DNA from: Nitrospirota bacterium
Lineage (GTDB): Bacteria; Nitrospinota_A; UBA7883
Reading direction: 5' to 3'
DNA length: 64,000 nucleotides
Assembly: GCA_024275315.1 (NCBI GenBank)
Contig: JAJRZK010000006.1
Span: 1-64,000, forward strand
The notes under the pieces are model-generated. The model did no database searches, had not been told where the DNA came from, and saw only the letters and a program-made list of their open reading frames with translations. The translations under genes and the position numbers were made by a program. Shown here in pieces: positions 24,750-32,732 of the stretch (positions are counted from its first letter, which is position 1; each line of letters begins with the position of its first letter).

Positions 24750-27176
24750 TCAACACTTGGAATAGCCGCACGCATGGCATAACATGCAGCCGTCAGCCCG
24801 TTGAAGCGCCCCGCCGCAGTCCGGGCACGCTCCCCCCGGGGAAATGTTGTTTTCCTCTATAAACGTGGCCATTACCGGAGACTTTGGCTTCTCCTTTTTC
24901 GACCCGTTGTCCGAAGACGCTTCGGCTTCGATAAGCGATCCGCCGATCGAAGCAAGCCCCATGCGGGAGAGCTTGTCCAAAGCCTTGCTGATGGCGTCCG
25001 CGCATGATGATATACGCACCCCCTTTTCCCACGCCGGCTGGTGGCATGATATACCCATGAGCTGGCTACGTATCTGTTCCAGATCGATGCCGGCCCTTAA
25101 CGCCAGCGACACCAGCCTGCCTATCGATTCCGTCTGGCTGGCGGCGCATCCTCCGGCTTTGCCTATCTGGGTGAACAGCTCGAACGGTTTTCCTGTTTCG
25201 TCATGGTTTATGGTGACGTACAGGGAGCCGCATCCGGTGTTGATCCTCTGGGTGGAGCCAAAAATCATGTCCGGCCTCGGGCGCGGGACAAGCTTTTTGC
25301 TGGCGGGGTCCTGCGTTTCGGTTTCTTCTTTTTTCGGTTTTGCGTGGGTGGACCCTGTGGACAGGACTTGCTCGTCCCTCGATCCGTCGCGGTAAATGGT
25401 AACCCCCTTGCACCCGAAGTTGTAAGCCATCAGGTAGGCGTTGTACACATCCTTCTCGGTCGCCTCGCTAGGGAAGTTTATGGTTTTGGATACGGCGTTG
25501 TCGGTGTGCTTCTGGAACGCCGCCTGGGTCTTGATATGCCATTCGGGGGTGACGCCGTGGGCCGTTACGAAGATCTTCTTGATCTCGTCGGATATCTCGT
25601 CGATGTCATTGATATGTCCCTGGTAGGCCACCTTTTCCATAAGCTCTTTCGAATAGAACCCCTGATTACGGGCCAGGTTTTCGAAAAGAGGATGGATTTC
25701 TATGAGCTTGTCGTTATCCATGACATTGCGCACAAAAGACAAGGCGAAAAGAGGCTCCACTCCCGAAGAGCATCCCGCGATGATGCTTATGGTGCCGGTG
25801 GGGGCGATGGTGACCGTTGTGGCGTTGCGCAACGGTTCCGCTCCTGGCTTGTCATAGATGGATCCATAAAAATTCGGGAAAGGACCCCTGGTTTTCGCAA
25901 GCTCGGCGGAAGCCTTTTTCGATTCTATGTTTATAAAATCCATCACCTCCGAAGCCAGGGATATGGCCGCTTCGGAATTATACGGCACGCCGAGCTTGAT
26001 GATAAAATCGGCCCACCCCATGACGCCCATTCCAATCTTGCGGTTGCCCTTGGTCACCTTTTCGATCATCTCGAGCGGGTACTTGTTCATGTCTATCACG
26101 TTGTCGAGAAAACGGACCGAAGTGTGGACGACGGACCTTAGCCGCTCCCACTTGATCTGGCCTTCGTCCGAAACCATCTGTGAAAGGTTGATAGAGCCCA
26201 GGTTGCAGGATTCGTATGGAAGCAGGGGCTGTTCGCCGCATGGGTTGGTGGACTCTATTTCCCCGACGTGCGGCGTGGGGTTGGCGTCGTTTATTTTGTC
26301 GATGAATATGACGCCGGGATCGCCGTTTTTCCAGGCCGACGACACTATCCGGTCGAACACTTCCCTGGCGTCGAGCGATCCGGTGGCCTGGTTGTTGTAC
26401 GGATTGATCAGGTCATAGTCGTCGCCGTTTTTAACGGCCTCCATAAAGTTGTCTGTTATGGCGACGGAAATGTTGAAATTGTTCAGCCCCTTGTCGTTGC
26501 GTTTGCAATCGATAAACTCCAGGATGTCGGGGTGATCCACCCTCAAAATCCCCATGTTCGCCCCCCGGCGCGTTCCTCCCTGCTTTATCGCCTCTGTTGC
26601 GGAGTCGAACACGCGCATGAAGGATATGGGACCCGAGGAGACACCGTTGGTGGAACGGACCATGGAGTTTGACGGTCGCAGTTTGGAAAAGGAAAACCCG
26701 GTGCCGCCGCCCGACTTGTGGATCATGGCGGTGTCATGAATGGCTGAAAAAATCGACTCCATGGAGTCTTCTACGGGGAGGACAAAACAGGCCGAAAGCT
26801 GTTGGAGCCCCCGTCCGGCGTTCATCAGGGTGGGGGAATTGGGCATGAACTCCAGGTTGGTCATCATGGTGTAAAACGCCTCTTCGGATAGGGCCGCCTC
26901 CTCCGCGGCTCCGTACCGCAACTCCGCCTGAGCGATGTTCTTGGCCACGCGCCGGAACATGTCTGAAGGGGTTTCTATCACGGCGCCACTCTCGTCTTTT
27001 ACAAGGTACCTGCGCTCCAGCACCCGCAGTGCGTTTTCCGAAAGAAGACAGTCTGCGTCAGACTCCATCCCAAAATCGGCCAGCGCTTCTATACACTTGC
27101 CTCCCATTATTTTTTCTTCATTGTTTTTGTCGTAGCTGTGATTGAATTCATGCTCAAGATTGCTGTTCGGATTCAC
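24750..27176 (-). CDS. nrdJ: Adenosylcobalamin-dependent (class II) ribonucleoside reductase
   Basis: Makes deoxyribonucleotides using B12 radical chemistry, so it works with or without oxygen. The 808 residues include FMPNSPTLMNAGRGLQQLSACFV (first active-site Cys), HKSGGGTGFSFSKLRP, RRGANMGIL, and ESTNPCGEQPLLPYESCNLGSINLS, which holds the catalytic Cys and Glu. Two C-terminal elements follow: TSCPD-type zinc segments and a final CPDCGG...CMLCHACGYSKC redox tail. No NrdB-like radical subunit gene is nearby, as expected for class II. ATG 27176 follows a GGGG-rich stretch; ATG 27107 is an alternative. The promoter about 290 bases upstream carries an NrdR operator in its spacer. Confidence 0.95.
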   Translation of the reverse strand: MNPNSNLEHEFNHSYDKNNEEKIMGGKCIEALADFGMESDADCLLSENALRVLERRYLVKDESGAVIETPSDMFRRVAKNIAQAELRYGAAEEAALSEEAFYTMMTNLEFMPNSPTLMNAGRGLQQLSACFVLPVEDSMESIFSAIHDTAMIHKSGGGTGFSFSKLRPSNSMVRSTNGVSSGPISFMRVFDSATEAIKQGGTRRGANMGILRVDHPDILEFIDCKRNDKGLNNFNISVAITDNFMEAVKNGDDYDLINPYNNQATGSLDAREVFDRIVSSAWKNGDPGVIFIDKINDANPTPHVGEIESTNPCGEQPLLPYESCNLGSINLSQMVSDEGQIKWERLRSVVHTSVRFLDNVIDMNKYPLEMIEKVTKGNRKIGMGVMGWADFIIKLGVPYNSEAAISLASEVMDFINIESKKASAELAKTRGPFPNFYGSIYDKPGAEPLRNATTVTIAPTGTISIIAGCSSGVEPLFALSFVRNVMDNDKLIEIHPLFENLARNQGFYSKELMEKVAYQGHINDIDEISDEIKKIFVTAHGVTPEWHIKTQAAFQKHTDNAVSKTINFPSEATEKDVYNAYLMAYNFGCKGVTIYRDGSRDEQVLSTGSTHAKPKKEETETQDPASKKLVPRPRPDMIFGSTQRINTGCGSLYVTINHDETGKPFELFTQIGKAGGCAASQTESIGRLVSLALRAGIDLEQIRSQLMGISCHQPAWEKGVRISSCADAISKALDKLSRMGLASIGGSLIEAEASSDNGSKKEKPKSPVMATFIEENNISPGGACPDCGGALQRADGCMLCHACGYSKC

Positions 27177-27329
27177 GTTTTATCCCCTTTTTCCCCTCAC
27201 AAAAAAATCGAAATAACAAATCGGTGAACTTCCCACCCCAAAACCGGCATAGAGACATATAGATACAATGAAGATTATCGACCCATGCCTGATTGCTCCA
27301 ACTCTGCTGGTTATGTATGATTAAACGTC

Positions 27330-27345
27330 AAACTATTGATAGTGA
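27330..27345 (-). promoter_or_regulatory. Second NrdR-like box in the nrdJ leader
   Basis: The 12-base palindrome-like core ACTATTGATAGT at 27332-27343, within CAAACTATTGATAGTGAA, resembles the NrdR consensus ACACTATATATAGTGT. It lies about 137 bases downstream of the promoter box, farther than the roughly 31-base spacing usual for paired boxes, so it is tentative. Confidence 0.35.
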
Positions 27346-27458
27346 AATATGATAGTTGCAAATCATTTATTTTCAGCAAACAAGAGTTTTTCGCTGTAAT
27401 ATTATGTGTTGAAATAGTCGAATATCCATCATCTATACAGGATGTTGTGTAAATGGCA

Positions 27459-27487
27459 ATAATACACCACTATATATAGTGTGTCAA
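27459..27487 (-). promoter_or_regulatory. nrdJ promoter with NrdR box in the spacer
   Basis: On the minus strand TTGACA (27487-27482), exactly 17 bases, and TATTAT (27464-27459) form a near-consensus promoter. The spacer contains the perfect 14-base palindrome CACTATATATAGTG; with flanks it matches 15 of 16 positions of the NrdR box ACACTATATATAGTGT. NrdR bound here would block polymerase, so repression by dATP/ATP-loaded NrdR is the likely control. Transcription would start near 27452, giving a leader of about 275 bases. No B12 box or cobalamin-riboswitch pattern was seen in that leader. Confidence 0.8.
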
Positions 27488-27669
27488 GTGCTTTTCTCAA
27501 GAGTCCGGGCAACGGTTTTCAACACTTTGTCCACATTCCTCGATCTTATTTTGTCCTTATTAATATAGGCGATAAACACATTTTCAATAGAACCCGGATA
27601 TGTGTCTTTGTAATATTTTCGCCACGGAAAAATTGGTTTCCAGCGTGAATATTCAGGAGCTTCGGGTTT
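27484..27669 (-). pseudogene. Possible gene remnant without a start codon
   Basis: A 61-codon open stretch with protein-like composition (WKPIFPWRKYYKDTYPGS, then IENVFIAYINKDKIRSRN and VDKVLKTVARTLEKST) lies between the FadL terminator and the nrdJ promoter. It has no ATG; a GTG would give only about 31 residues with no ribosome site. Its TGA stop overlaps the -35 box of nrdJ. It may be the 3' end of a decayed gene or chance; no family was recognised. Confidence 0.2.
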
Positions 27670-27691
27670 TCATTCTGGCGTGTCACGCAAG

Positions 27692-27720
27692 AAAAAGGGG
27701 GGCGGCCGGAGGCGCCCCCC
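27692..27720 (-). terminator. Intrinsic terminator of the FadL-type gene
   Basis: On the minus strand GGGGGGCG (27720-27713), a short loop, CGCCCCCC (27704-27697) and then TTTTTC. Strong eight-pair GC stem with a U-tract, 24 bases after the stop codon. Confidence 0.85.
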
Positions 27721-27743
27721 TCTTCGACAAAGGCTTTACACCG

Positions 27744-29081
27744 CTACTGTTTCGCAAATTTATAGCTGATGGCGATCAGCAGGCTTTGCTCTTCGAGAGT
27801 GATAGTTGTGTTCGAATCGGAACCCATCATATCGTTCTTGCCGTCGATCTCCTTTTTGAGCGTCTTCATGTAGGCCAGCCCGACTCCCCACCGACTGCCA
27901 AGGGCCAAATCCACCCCCAGGCCCAGGTGGTCCTCCACGATCGCCGGAAAGACTATGTTGTTGAAGACGTCCTCCTCGCCGATAGGCGAATCTCCATGGT
28001 TATACCCAGCGCGCAGGGTGGTCATCGAGCTTACCTTGTACTCCACCCCCACTGCGTAGACCATTACGTCGCTCCATCCGAAATTAAGGGGCATGGAGCC
28101 GGCCGTGTCCACCGGAGCCCCTGTGACCATGTCTACCATGGTAAAATCGCCTGATAAATCTATCTGGTCATGGGTGGCGCTGAAGTTTATCCATTTGATA
28201 TCGGCGGTGATTTTGAACTTTTCGTTCGGGGTGACTGCGATGCCGAAGCTGAGTTGTTGCGGGAAGTTCATCCCCATCGAATAAGTTCCATCGGAGTTTG
28301 TGTAGAGTTTTCCCGTACCATCCGGAAAGACGATATCACCTGCGGAAAGACGATACTCCATGTCCGCGAAGCTTTGCTCGGATATGTAGGTCGCCCCGAT
28401 CTGGATTACATCGTTTACCTTGAATATGGCTCCTATGGTCGCGCCGAACCCCATAGCCCCCACGGCCCTGGACAGGTCCGCTCCGATATAGTTGGCGCTG
28501 TTGGGGTCGCTGAACTTCTGTTTGAAGGCCATCTGCTGGTAATCTATGTTGATAGAAGCGCCGACATAAAGCTTGTCGCTGAATTTCTTGGCCAGTGTGG
28601 GCGCAAGTTTCCAGAACTGGTATTGGCTGTACAGGTTCGCTTTCCATGGCGTGAAATCACCGAACGCGGCGTTTATCGGGACCGAGTTTATGGTGTTGTA
28701 ATCCACGCCCATTCCGGATGTTAGGAACATTCCTCCACCGAAATAAAGATCATTCCCGATCTCACCGGTCCAGCCAACCGCCGGAGCCAGGTACAGGGGC
28801 GATCCGCCCTCGTCAGCCTCACCGCCCGCCCCGGTGAAATCTGAGGATCGGGTGGGCATGAAAAGGTCGAAGTTAAAATCGGCTCTGTCGCCGATAAGCG
28901 CCATACCGGCGGGGTTTGTGATGGCGGTGGTCGTGTCCTCCGGTGCGGCGGTCACCGCGCCTCCCATACTTTTGCCATAGGCCCCAAGCCCCATCATTTG
29001 ATGACCATTGGTAGCCTGGGCCTGGTTTGCCGCCCCGAACGAGGCCACCAGAAACGCCATTATTACAGTCAGTTTTTTCAT
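27744..29081 (-). CDS. OmpP1/FadL/TodX-family outer-membrane channel
   Basis: A 445-residue beta-barrel for uptake of long-chain fatty acids, hydrocarbons or other hydrophobic compounds. From ATG 29081 (GGAGG upstream) it has a signal peptide MKKLTVIMAFLVASFGAANQAQA. The mature protein begins with TNGHQMMGLGAYGKSMGGAVTA, the N-terminal hatch signature of the family, with AITNPAGMALIG shortly after. Alternating amphipathic strands run to the terminal FAKQ. It has its own terminator and is monocistronic. The substrate is unknown. The next upstream gene, a NifU-like protein, is divergent. Confidence 0.9.
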   Translation of the reverse strand: MKKLTVIMAFLVASFGAANQAQATNGHQMMGLGAYGKSMGGAVTAAPEDTTTAITNPAGMALIGDRADFNFDLFMPTRSSDFTGAGGEADEGGSPLYLAPAVGWTGEIGNDLYFGGGMFLTSGMGVDYNTINSVPINAAFGDFTPWKANLYSQYQFWKLAPTLAKKFSDKLYVGASINIDYQQMAFKQKFSDPNSANYIGADLSRAVGAMGFGATIGAIFKVNDVIQIGATYISEQSFADMEYRLSAGDIVFPDGTGKLYTNSDGTYSMGMNFPQQLSFGIAVTPNEKFKITADIKWINFSATHDQIDLSGDFTMVDMVTGAPVDTAGSMPLNFGWSDVMVYAVGVEYKVSSMTTLRAGYNHGDSPIGEEDVFNNIVFPAIVEDHLGLGVDLALGSRWGVGLAYMKTLKKEIDGKNDMMGSDSNTTITLEEQSLLIAISYKFAKQ

Positions 29082-29419
29082 GATGCCCTCCTCCGGATGT
29101 GTCTTCAAAGGCAAGCCCGGCGCCCACGCCGCCTGGCCAGCAGACTGGATTTACGTATTGAGCTGGTAGCGCACGTTTTTCAATACGAACATCTTCTGCT
29201 TCCCCTTAGATTCGGAATTGCGAGATTGGATTCATAAAAGGGCAAGTTAATACTTGACTGTTTTAGTATGACTTTTGTCCTGTTATGATGTAATCTTGGA
29301 TTATACGATTTTAAGCGTCTGATTTAGACGCAGGCCAAGTGCCGGTTTTGCACAGGTTGTTTGGCTGGCGAAGGTGGCTTCGGGCGGAAACAAATAGCAA
29401 TAAGAAGTGGAGAAAACAG

Positions 29420-29656
29420 ATGGCAGAAGTAGATAAAAGCTTGATTGAAACAGCTCTGGACGAAATACGGCCGGCTCTCGCCGCAGATGGCGGCAATGTA
29501 GAATTTATAGACGCGAATGATGAAGGTGTTGTCCTGGTAAGATTGCAGGGCGCCTGTTCCGGGTGTGCGTCTGCGTCTGTGACCCTGAAAATGGGGATAG
29601 AAAAGACGTTAAAAGAAAAGGTCCCGGGTGTCACCGCCGTTCAGGCGATAATGTAG
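29420..29656 (+). CDS. NifU C-terminal-domain protein (Fe-S carrier)
   Basis: A 78-residue protein corresponding to the NifU C-terminal domain alone. It holds the cluster-binding Cx2C motif in GACSGCASASVTLKMGIEKTL and the DEIRPALAADGGNVEF segment. Such proteins carry a 4Fe-4S or 2Fe-2S cluster to apoproteins. GGAG sits 7 bases before ATG 29420; an upstream in-frame ATG at 29339 gives a nonconserved basic tail. The Mrp gene follows after 10 bases, and the pair is a common Fe-S assembly unit, here serving enzymes such as AprB, Qmo and radical-SAM proteins. Confidence 0.92.
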   Translation: MAEVDKSLIETALDEIRPALAADGGNVEFIDANDEGVVLVRLQGACSGCASASVTLKMGIEKTLKEKVPGVTAVQAIM

Positions 29657-29666
29657 GTATAACGAT

Positions 29667-30752
29667 ATGGCCGACAGGGAACAGATCATAGAAGCGCTGA
29701 AACAGGTTATGTATCCGGGGTTTGATAGGGACATCATCACCCTTGGAGCGGTCGACGACATCCGTACAGGGCCGGACTCTATCACGATAACTCTCAAAAA
29801 GATCTCCGCGGACGAGGCCACTGTAGCCGGTCTTTCCGAGGAGATTCTCCTGCATGTCGGCAAGGTGGCCGCGGACAGAAAGGTAAACGTTGTCCATGGT
29901 GACGGAAAAGGCGGGCATGACCATGGTAACGGCGGCGATAACAACAATAGTAAAACCCCCTTCCAGCGCAAGACCCTGCCCGGTGTGAAACATATCGTCC
30001 CTGTCACTTCCGGCAAGGGTGGTGTGGGCAAATCGACTGTAGCGGTCAACCTCGCCCATACGGTGTCGGAGCTGGGGTCGAAAGTCGGCATTCTTGACCT
30101 GGACATTTTCGGCCCGTCGGTTCACAAGATGCTGGGGACGAACGAGCGTCTTGCGGTCGTGGACGACATGATATTGCCGGTGGAGAAGTACGGGTTGAAG
30201 CTGATCTCCATAGGCATGGCCGTAGACGACGCCGAGGCGATGATTCTGCGGGGTCCGATGGTGATGAAGGTGATAGACCAGCTTATAAACCAGGTCAACT
30301 GGGGCGAGCTGGACTACCTGTTCGTCGATCTGCCCCCCGGCACGGGAGACGTTCCCCTTTCGCTGACACAGCAACTGGCCATAGATGGCGCTGTGGTGGT
30401 GACAACACCGCAGGATGTGGCCCTTATCGATGTGCGGCGGTCTGTCTCGATGTATAAGCAGACCCAGACCAGGATCCTGGGGATAGTGGAGAACATGAGC
30501 TATTACGTGTGTGGCAAGTGCGGAGAAATAGCCCACCTGTTTGGAGAAGGCGGAGGAGCCGCCGAAGCCGAGTCGCTGGGTGTGCCCCTGCTCGGATCCA
30601 TTCCCCTGGTAAAGTCCATCTGCACCGGGGCGGACAATGGCTCGCCTGTTTTCAACCGCGAGACCAACCCCGAGCTTGCGAAAGTGTTCGAAAGCCTGGC
30701 CGAGCGCGTCAAGGAAGAGGTGGCGAAGGTCCCGGCGCCCCTGACAGGGTAG
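29667..30752 (+). CDS. mrp: Mrp/NBP35-type Fe-S cluster carrier ATPase
   Basis: A 361-residue cytosolic ATPase that delivers Fe-S clusters. An N-terminal MIP18/DUF59 domain (about 1-80) is followed by a Gly- and Asn-rich linker with His residues (GHDHGNGGDNNN). The ParA-like ATPase has the deviant Walker A SGKGGVGKST at 115-124, then DLPPGTGD, and the bridging-cluster pair C282-x-x-C285 (YYVCGKCGE). The downstream part contains the usual GSIPL and ICTGADNGSPVF. It follows the NifU-like gene and ends about 130 bases before the tRNA-Leu gene. Confidence 0.93.
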   Translation: MADREQIIEALKQVMYPGFDRDIITLGAVDDIRTGPDSITITLKKISADEATVAGLSEEILLHVGKVAADRKVNVVHGDGKGGHDHGNGGDNNNSKTPFQRKTLPGVKHIVPVTSGKGGVGKSTVAVNLAHTVSELGSKVGILDLDIFGPSVHKMLGTNERLAVVDDMILPVEKYGLKLISIGMAVDDAEAMILRGPMVMKVIDQLINQVNWGELDYLFVDLPPGTGDVPLSLTQQLAIDGAVVVTTPQDVALIDVRRSVSMYKQTQTRILGIVENMSYYVCGKCGEIAHLFGEGGGAAEAESLGVPLLGSIPLVKSICTGADNGSPVFNRETNPELAKVFESLAERVKEEVAKVPAPLTG

Positions 30753-30812
30753 CCTTCTTACGCTTGGCACAGGGTGACGGCCCGTCTTGGCAAATTGTGA
30801 AAGAAATTTTCG

Positions 30813-30840
30813 TGGACTAAATTCTCGTTATCCTTATAAT
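30813..30840 (+). promoter_or_regulatory. Promoter for tRNA-Leu
   Basis: A perfect TATAAT at 30835-30840 with a weak -35 (TGGACT, 30813-30818, 16-base spacer). Transcription would begin about 40 bases before the tRNA. Confidence 0.5.
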
Positions 30841-30885
30841 GTGAGTTCATTTCGGCGAATACCCTCATGCCGAAACGTTGAATGG

Positions 30886-30970
30886 GCCCTGGTGGTGGAA
30901 CTGGTAGACACGCCATCTTGAGGGGGTGGTCGGGAGACCCGTTCCGGTTCGAGTCCGGACCAGGGCACCA
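30886..30970 (+). tRNA. tRNA-Leu(GAG)
   Basis: An 85-nt class II tRNA. The acceptor stem GCCCTGG pairs with CCAGGGC, the discriminator is A and CCA is encoded. The D-arm contains TGGTGGAACTGGTAGACAC, typical of tRNA-Leu. The anticodon stem CCATC/GGTGG encloses the loop TTGAGGG with anticodon GAG (reads CUC and CUU). A long variable arm and TTCGAGTCC T-loop follow. Confidence 0.95.
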
Positions 30971-30993
30971 AATATCACGTTATCCATGTAAGA

Positions 30994-31078
30994 ACCCGGG
31001 CGGGCGCTATTGCGTTTTTACAATTCCGTTTTCCGTTACGGAGCCCCCAACAGGGCCGGATAATGCGACCGCCCGGGT
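30994..31078. repeat. Perfect 10-base inverted repeat downstream of the tRNA
   Basis: ACCCGGGCGG at 30994-31003 and CCGCCCGGGT at 31069-31078 are exact inverted copies 65 bases apart. The enclosed stretch has T-runs (GCGTTTTTACAATTCCGTTTTCC) and could end the tRNA transcript or form a structured RNA. It lies in a 347-base gene-free gap. Confidence 0.5.
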
Positions 31079-31145
31079 GGAAAAGCAACCGGGAAAAAGA
31101 CCTATAGATCCGATGCGCGCAACCGCTGCCGCTTTTATGACCAAA

Positions 31146-31205
31146 CTACATGCTTTAATGACCGGGCACATGCTCTTGCGCCAGGCTACATGCTTTAATG
31201 GCCAA
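31146..31205. repeat. Three imperfect 20-base tandem repeats
   Basis: CTACATGCTTTAATG occurs at 31146-31160 and again at 31186-31200, exactly 40 bases apart. The unit between them, starting CACATGCTCTTGCGCCAGG, is a diverged third copy, giving a 20-base period. The following GATACAGGTCGCC may be a fourth, more decayed unit. No gene is present here. Confidence 0.6.
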
Positions 31206-31317
31206 GATACAGGTCGCCGCTTTCGTGCTCAAACAAAATATCTGTCCGCGCGGGGATATTGTCAAGTTATAGACTGGCAACCCCGCGCGGACCCGGCTAT
31301 AAAAGCGCGTTTATGGA

Positions 31318-32529
31318 TTAAAACAGATACATTGCGTAGAGCTTGACCCGGTTGTCCGTACCGTCATCGAGCCCTTTGTACTCGGTTGTCCACGACAGGT
31401 ATTCCATGCCTATGTAGACCGGATCGACCACCTTGAACTTGTCCGCGAAGTAATAGATCGTGTTCTTGTCCCGGCCTTCGTTGTCTATATCCTCATAATC
31501 GGGATCGTCGAAAGAATACCCCAGTGCGACGGAATTTCTGTCCGATGTTTTTATCCCCAGTTCGATCCAGCCACCTTTTGCGTCGATCTCCTTTCCGGTG
31601 GTGGCGTTTACCCCCTGGAATATGCCCCCTCTCACGTCGTCCACGTTGCTTCCGAACCAGAGTTCACCCTGCATGGTGATCGCCTCGGTGAACAGGGGAA
31701 TAAACGCGTCTACCCCGTATGCGATGGAATCCCATTTGTTTTGTCCGGCGATTGCGGTGTCGCTCTCCTCCCATGCCCGATGGCCCCACACGCCGATCTC
31801 GATCCGTTGTTCGCCGACGAACGAGGGGATGCGATAGGCGATCCGGCCCTGCACAGTCGGTTTACCCGAGTTTTCGCCGTTTGTGACGCCACGGTCATCG
31901 TAGTTCTCCCCTGCGATAGCGCCGGTAAGCCCCAGGGCGGCCTGGATGTAAAGCCGGCCTGAGCCGGCCGCGGGGTGATAGTCGAAACGGAGCTGTGGCC
32001 TCCTGTCGCCCAGGTTGCCCGCGCCCCACATCACCATGTCGTAGTTGACCGATGGATAGAGCGGGGAGATAAGGTCTGATGTCTGGCCGGCGAGGAAGGT
32101 GTAGTTGTCTCCGCCAAGCTTCATGTACGCGTGACGCATGCGGAACATGTTGCGTGAATCGGATGACGGCCACGCGTAGAAATCGACCTCTATCCTTCCA
32201 TCAATTTTCAGCGCCGATCCTGTGTCAGGCGCGTTGAACAGTATGCCGAACCGGGACAGGCGCGGTGTCATCGTAAACGAGGAATTGTCCTTTCTGACGC
32301 CGGAGAAGGCGTCTTCGGATCGTATGTATCCGATGATCTGGTTGTCGTTCGGCTCCGAGTCGTCGTAAATGGCGTCGAGCCGGATAAATCCGTATAGTTT
32401 GAAAGTAGATCCCTTTTTCGTCACCAGCGCCGCGCCGTCCTGGCTTGATGCGGTGGCGTTTTTATGGGTGAAAACCGTGATCAACATTATCAGAATAGCT
32501 GTAATGAACGGCCATGACCGTTTGGACAT
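31318..32529 (-). CDS. DcaP-like outer-membrane porin
   Basis: A 403-residue beta-barrel protein. ATG 32529 (GGAGAA 7 bases upstream) gives a signal peptide MSKRSWPFITAILIMLITVF, cleaved after about residue 27. A short linker leads to STFKLYGFIRLDAIYDDSE, the first strand typical of DcaP-like trimeric porins; RLSRFGILFNAP and the MFRMRHAYMKLGG-NYTFLAGQTSDLISPLYPS segments also fit. The last residue is Phe (KLYAMYLF), the usual barrel signal. Uptake of dicarboxylates or other small anions is a family guess only. It stands alone, with the transglutaminase gene 203 bases upstream. Confidence 0.83.
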   Translation of the reverse strand: MSKRSWPFITAILIMLITVFTHKNATASSQDGAALVTKKGSTFKLYGFIRLDAIYDDSEPNDNQIIGYIRSEDAFSGVRKDNSSFTMTPRLSRFGILFNAPDTGSALKIDGRIEVDFYAWPSSDSRNMFRMRHAYMKLGGDNYTFLAGQTSDLISPLYPSVNYDMVMWGAGNLGDRRPQLRFDYHPAAGSGRLYIQAALGLTGAIAGENYDDRGVTNGENSGKPTVQGRIAYRIPSFVGEQRIEIGVWGHRAWEESDTAIAGQNKWDSIAYGVDAFIPLFTEAITMQGELWFGSNVDDVRGGIFQGVNATTGKEIDAKGGWIELGIKTSDRNSVALGYSFDDPDYEDIDNEGRDKNTIYYFADKFKVVDPVYIGMEYLSWTTEYKGLDDGTDNRVKLYAMYLF

Positions 32530-32732
32530 AATAGTTCTCCATTTGCTTTTTGGTGTTGGTTTTGTCGTATCGGGAGCCAACTGTTCCATTTCTGGTGATT
32601 TGCGTAGATTGGCGGAATTTCGGAATACCGGTGTTTTGTGAAACCCGCCGGAACCGGACACAGCAATGGCTACATCCAGCTCCCGCTATTTACCACTGAG
32701 AGTTTCGTTGACTTTCGACGATGTCGGGCCGT

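Noticed and set aside
25203-26141. Plus-strand frame antisense to nrdJ
   Set aside because: Shadow frame without motif or start signals.
27177-27452. Cobalamin riboswitch upstream of the B12-dependent reductase
   Set aside because: Looked for a B12-box-like core on the minus strand and found none.
31146-31205. CRISPR array
   Set aside because: Repeats are 20 bases, contiguous without spacers, only three units, and no cas genes are present.
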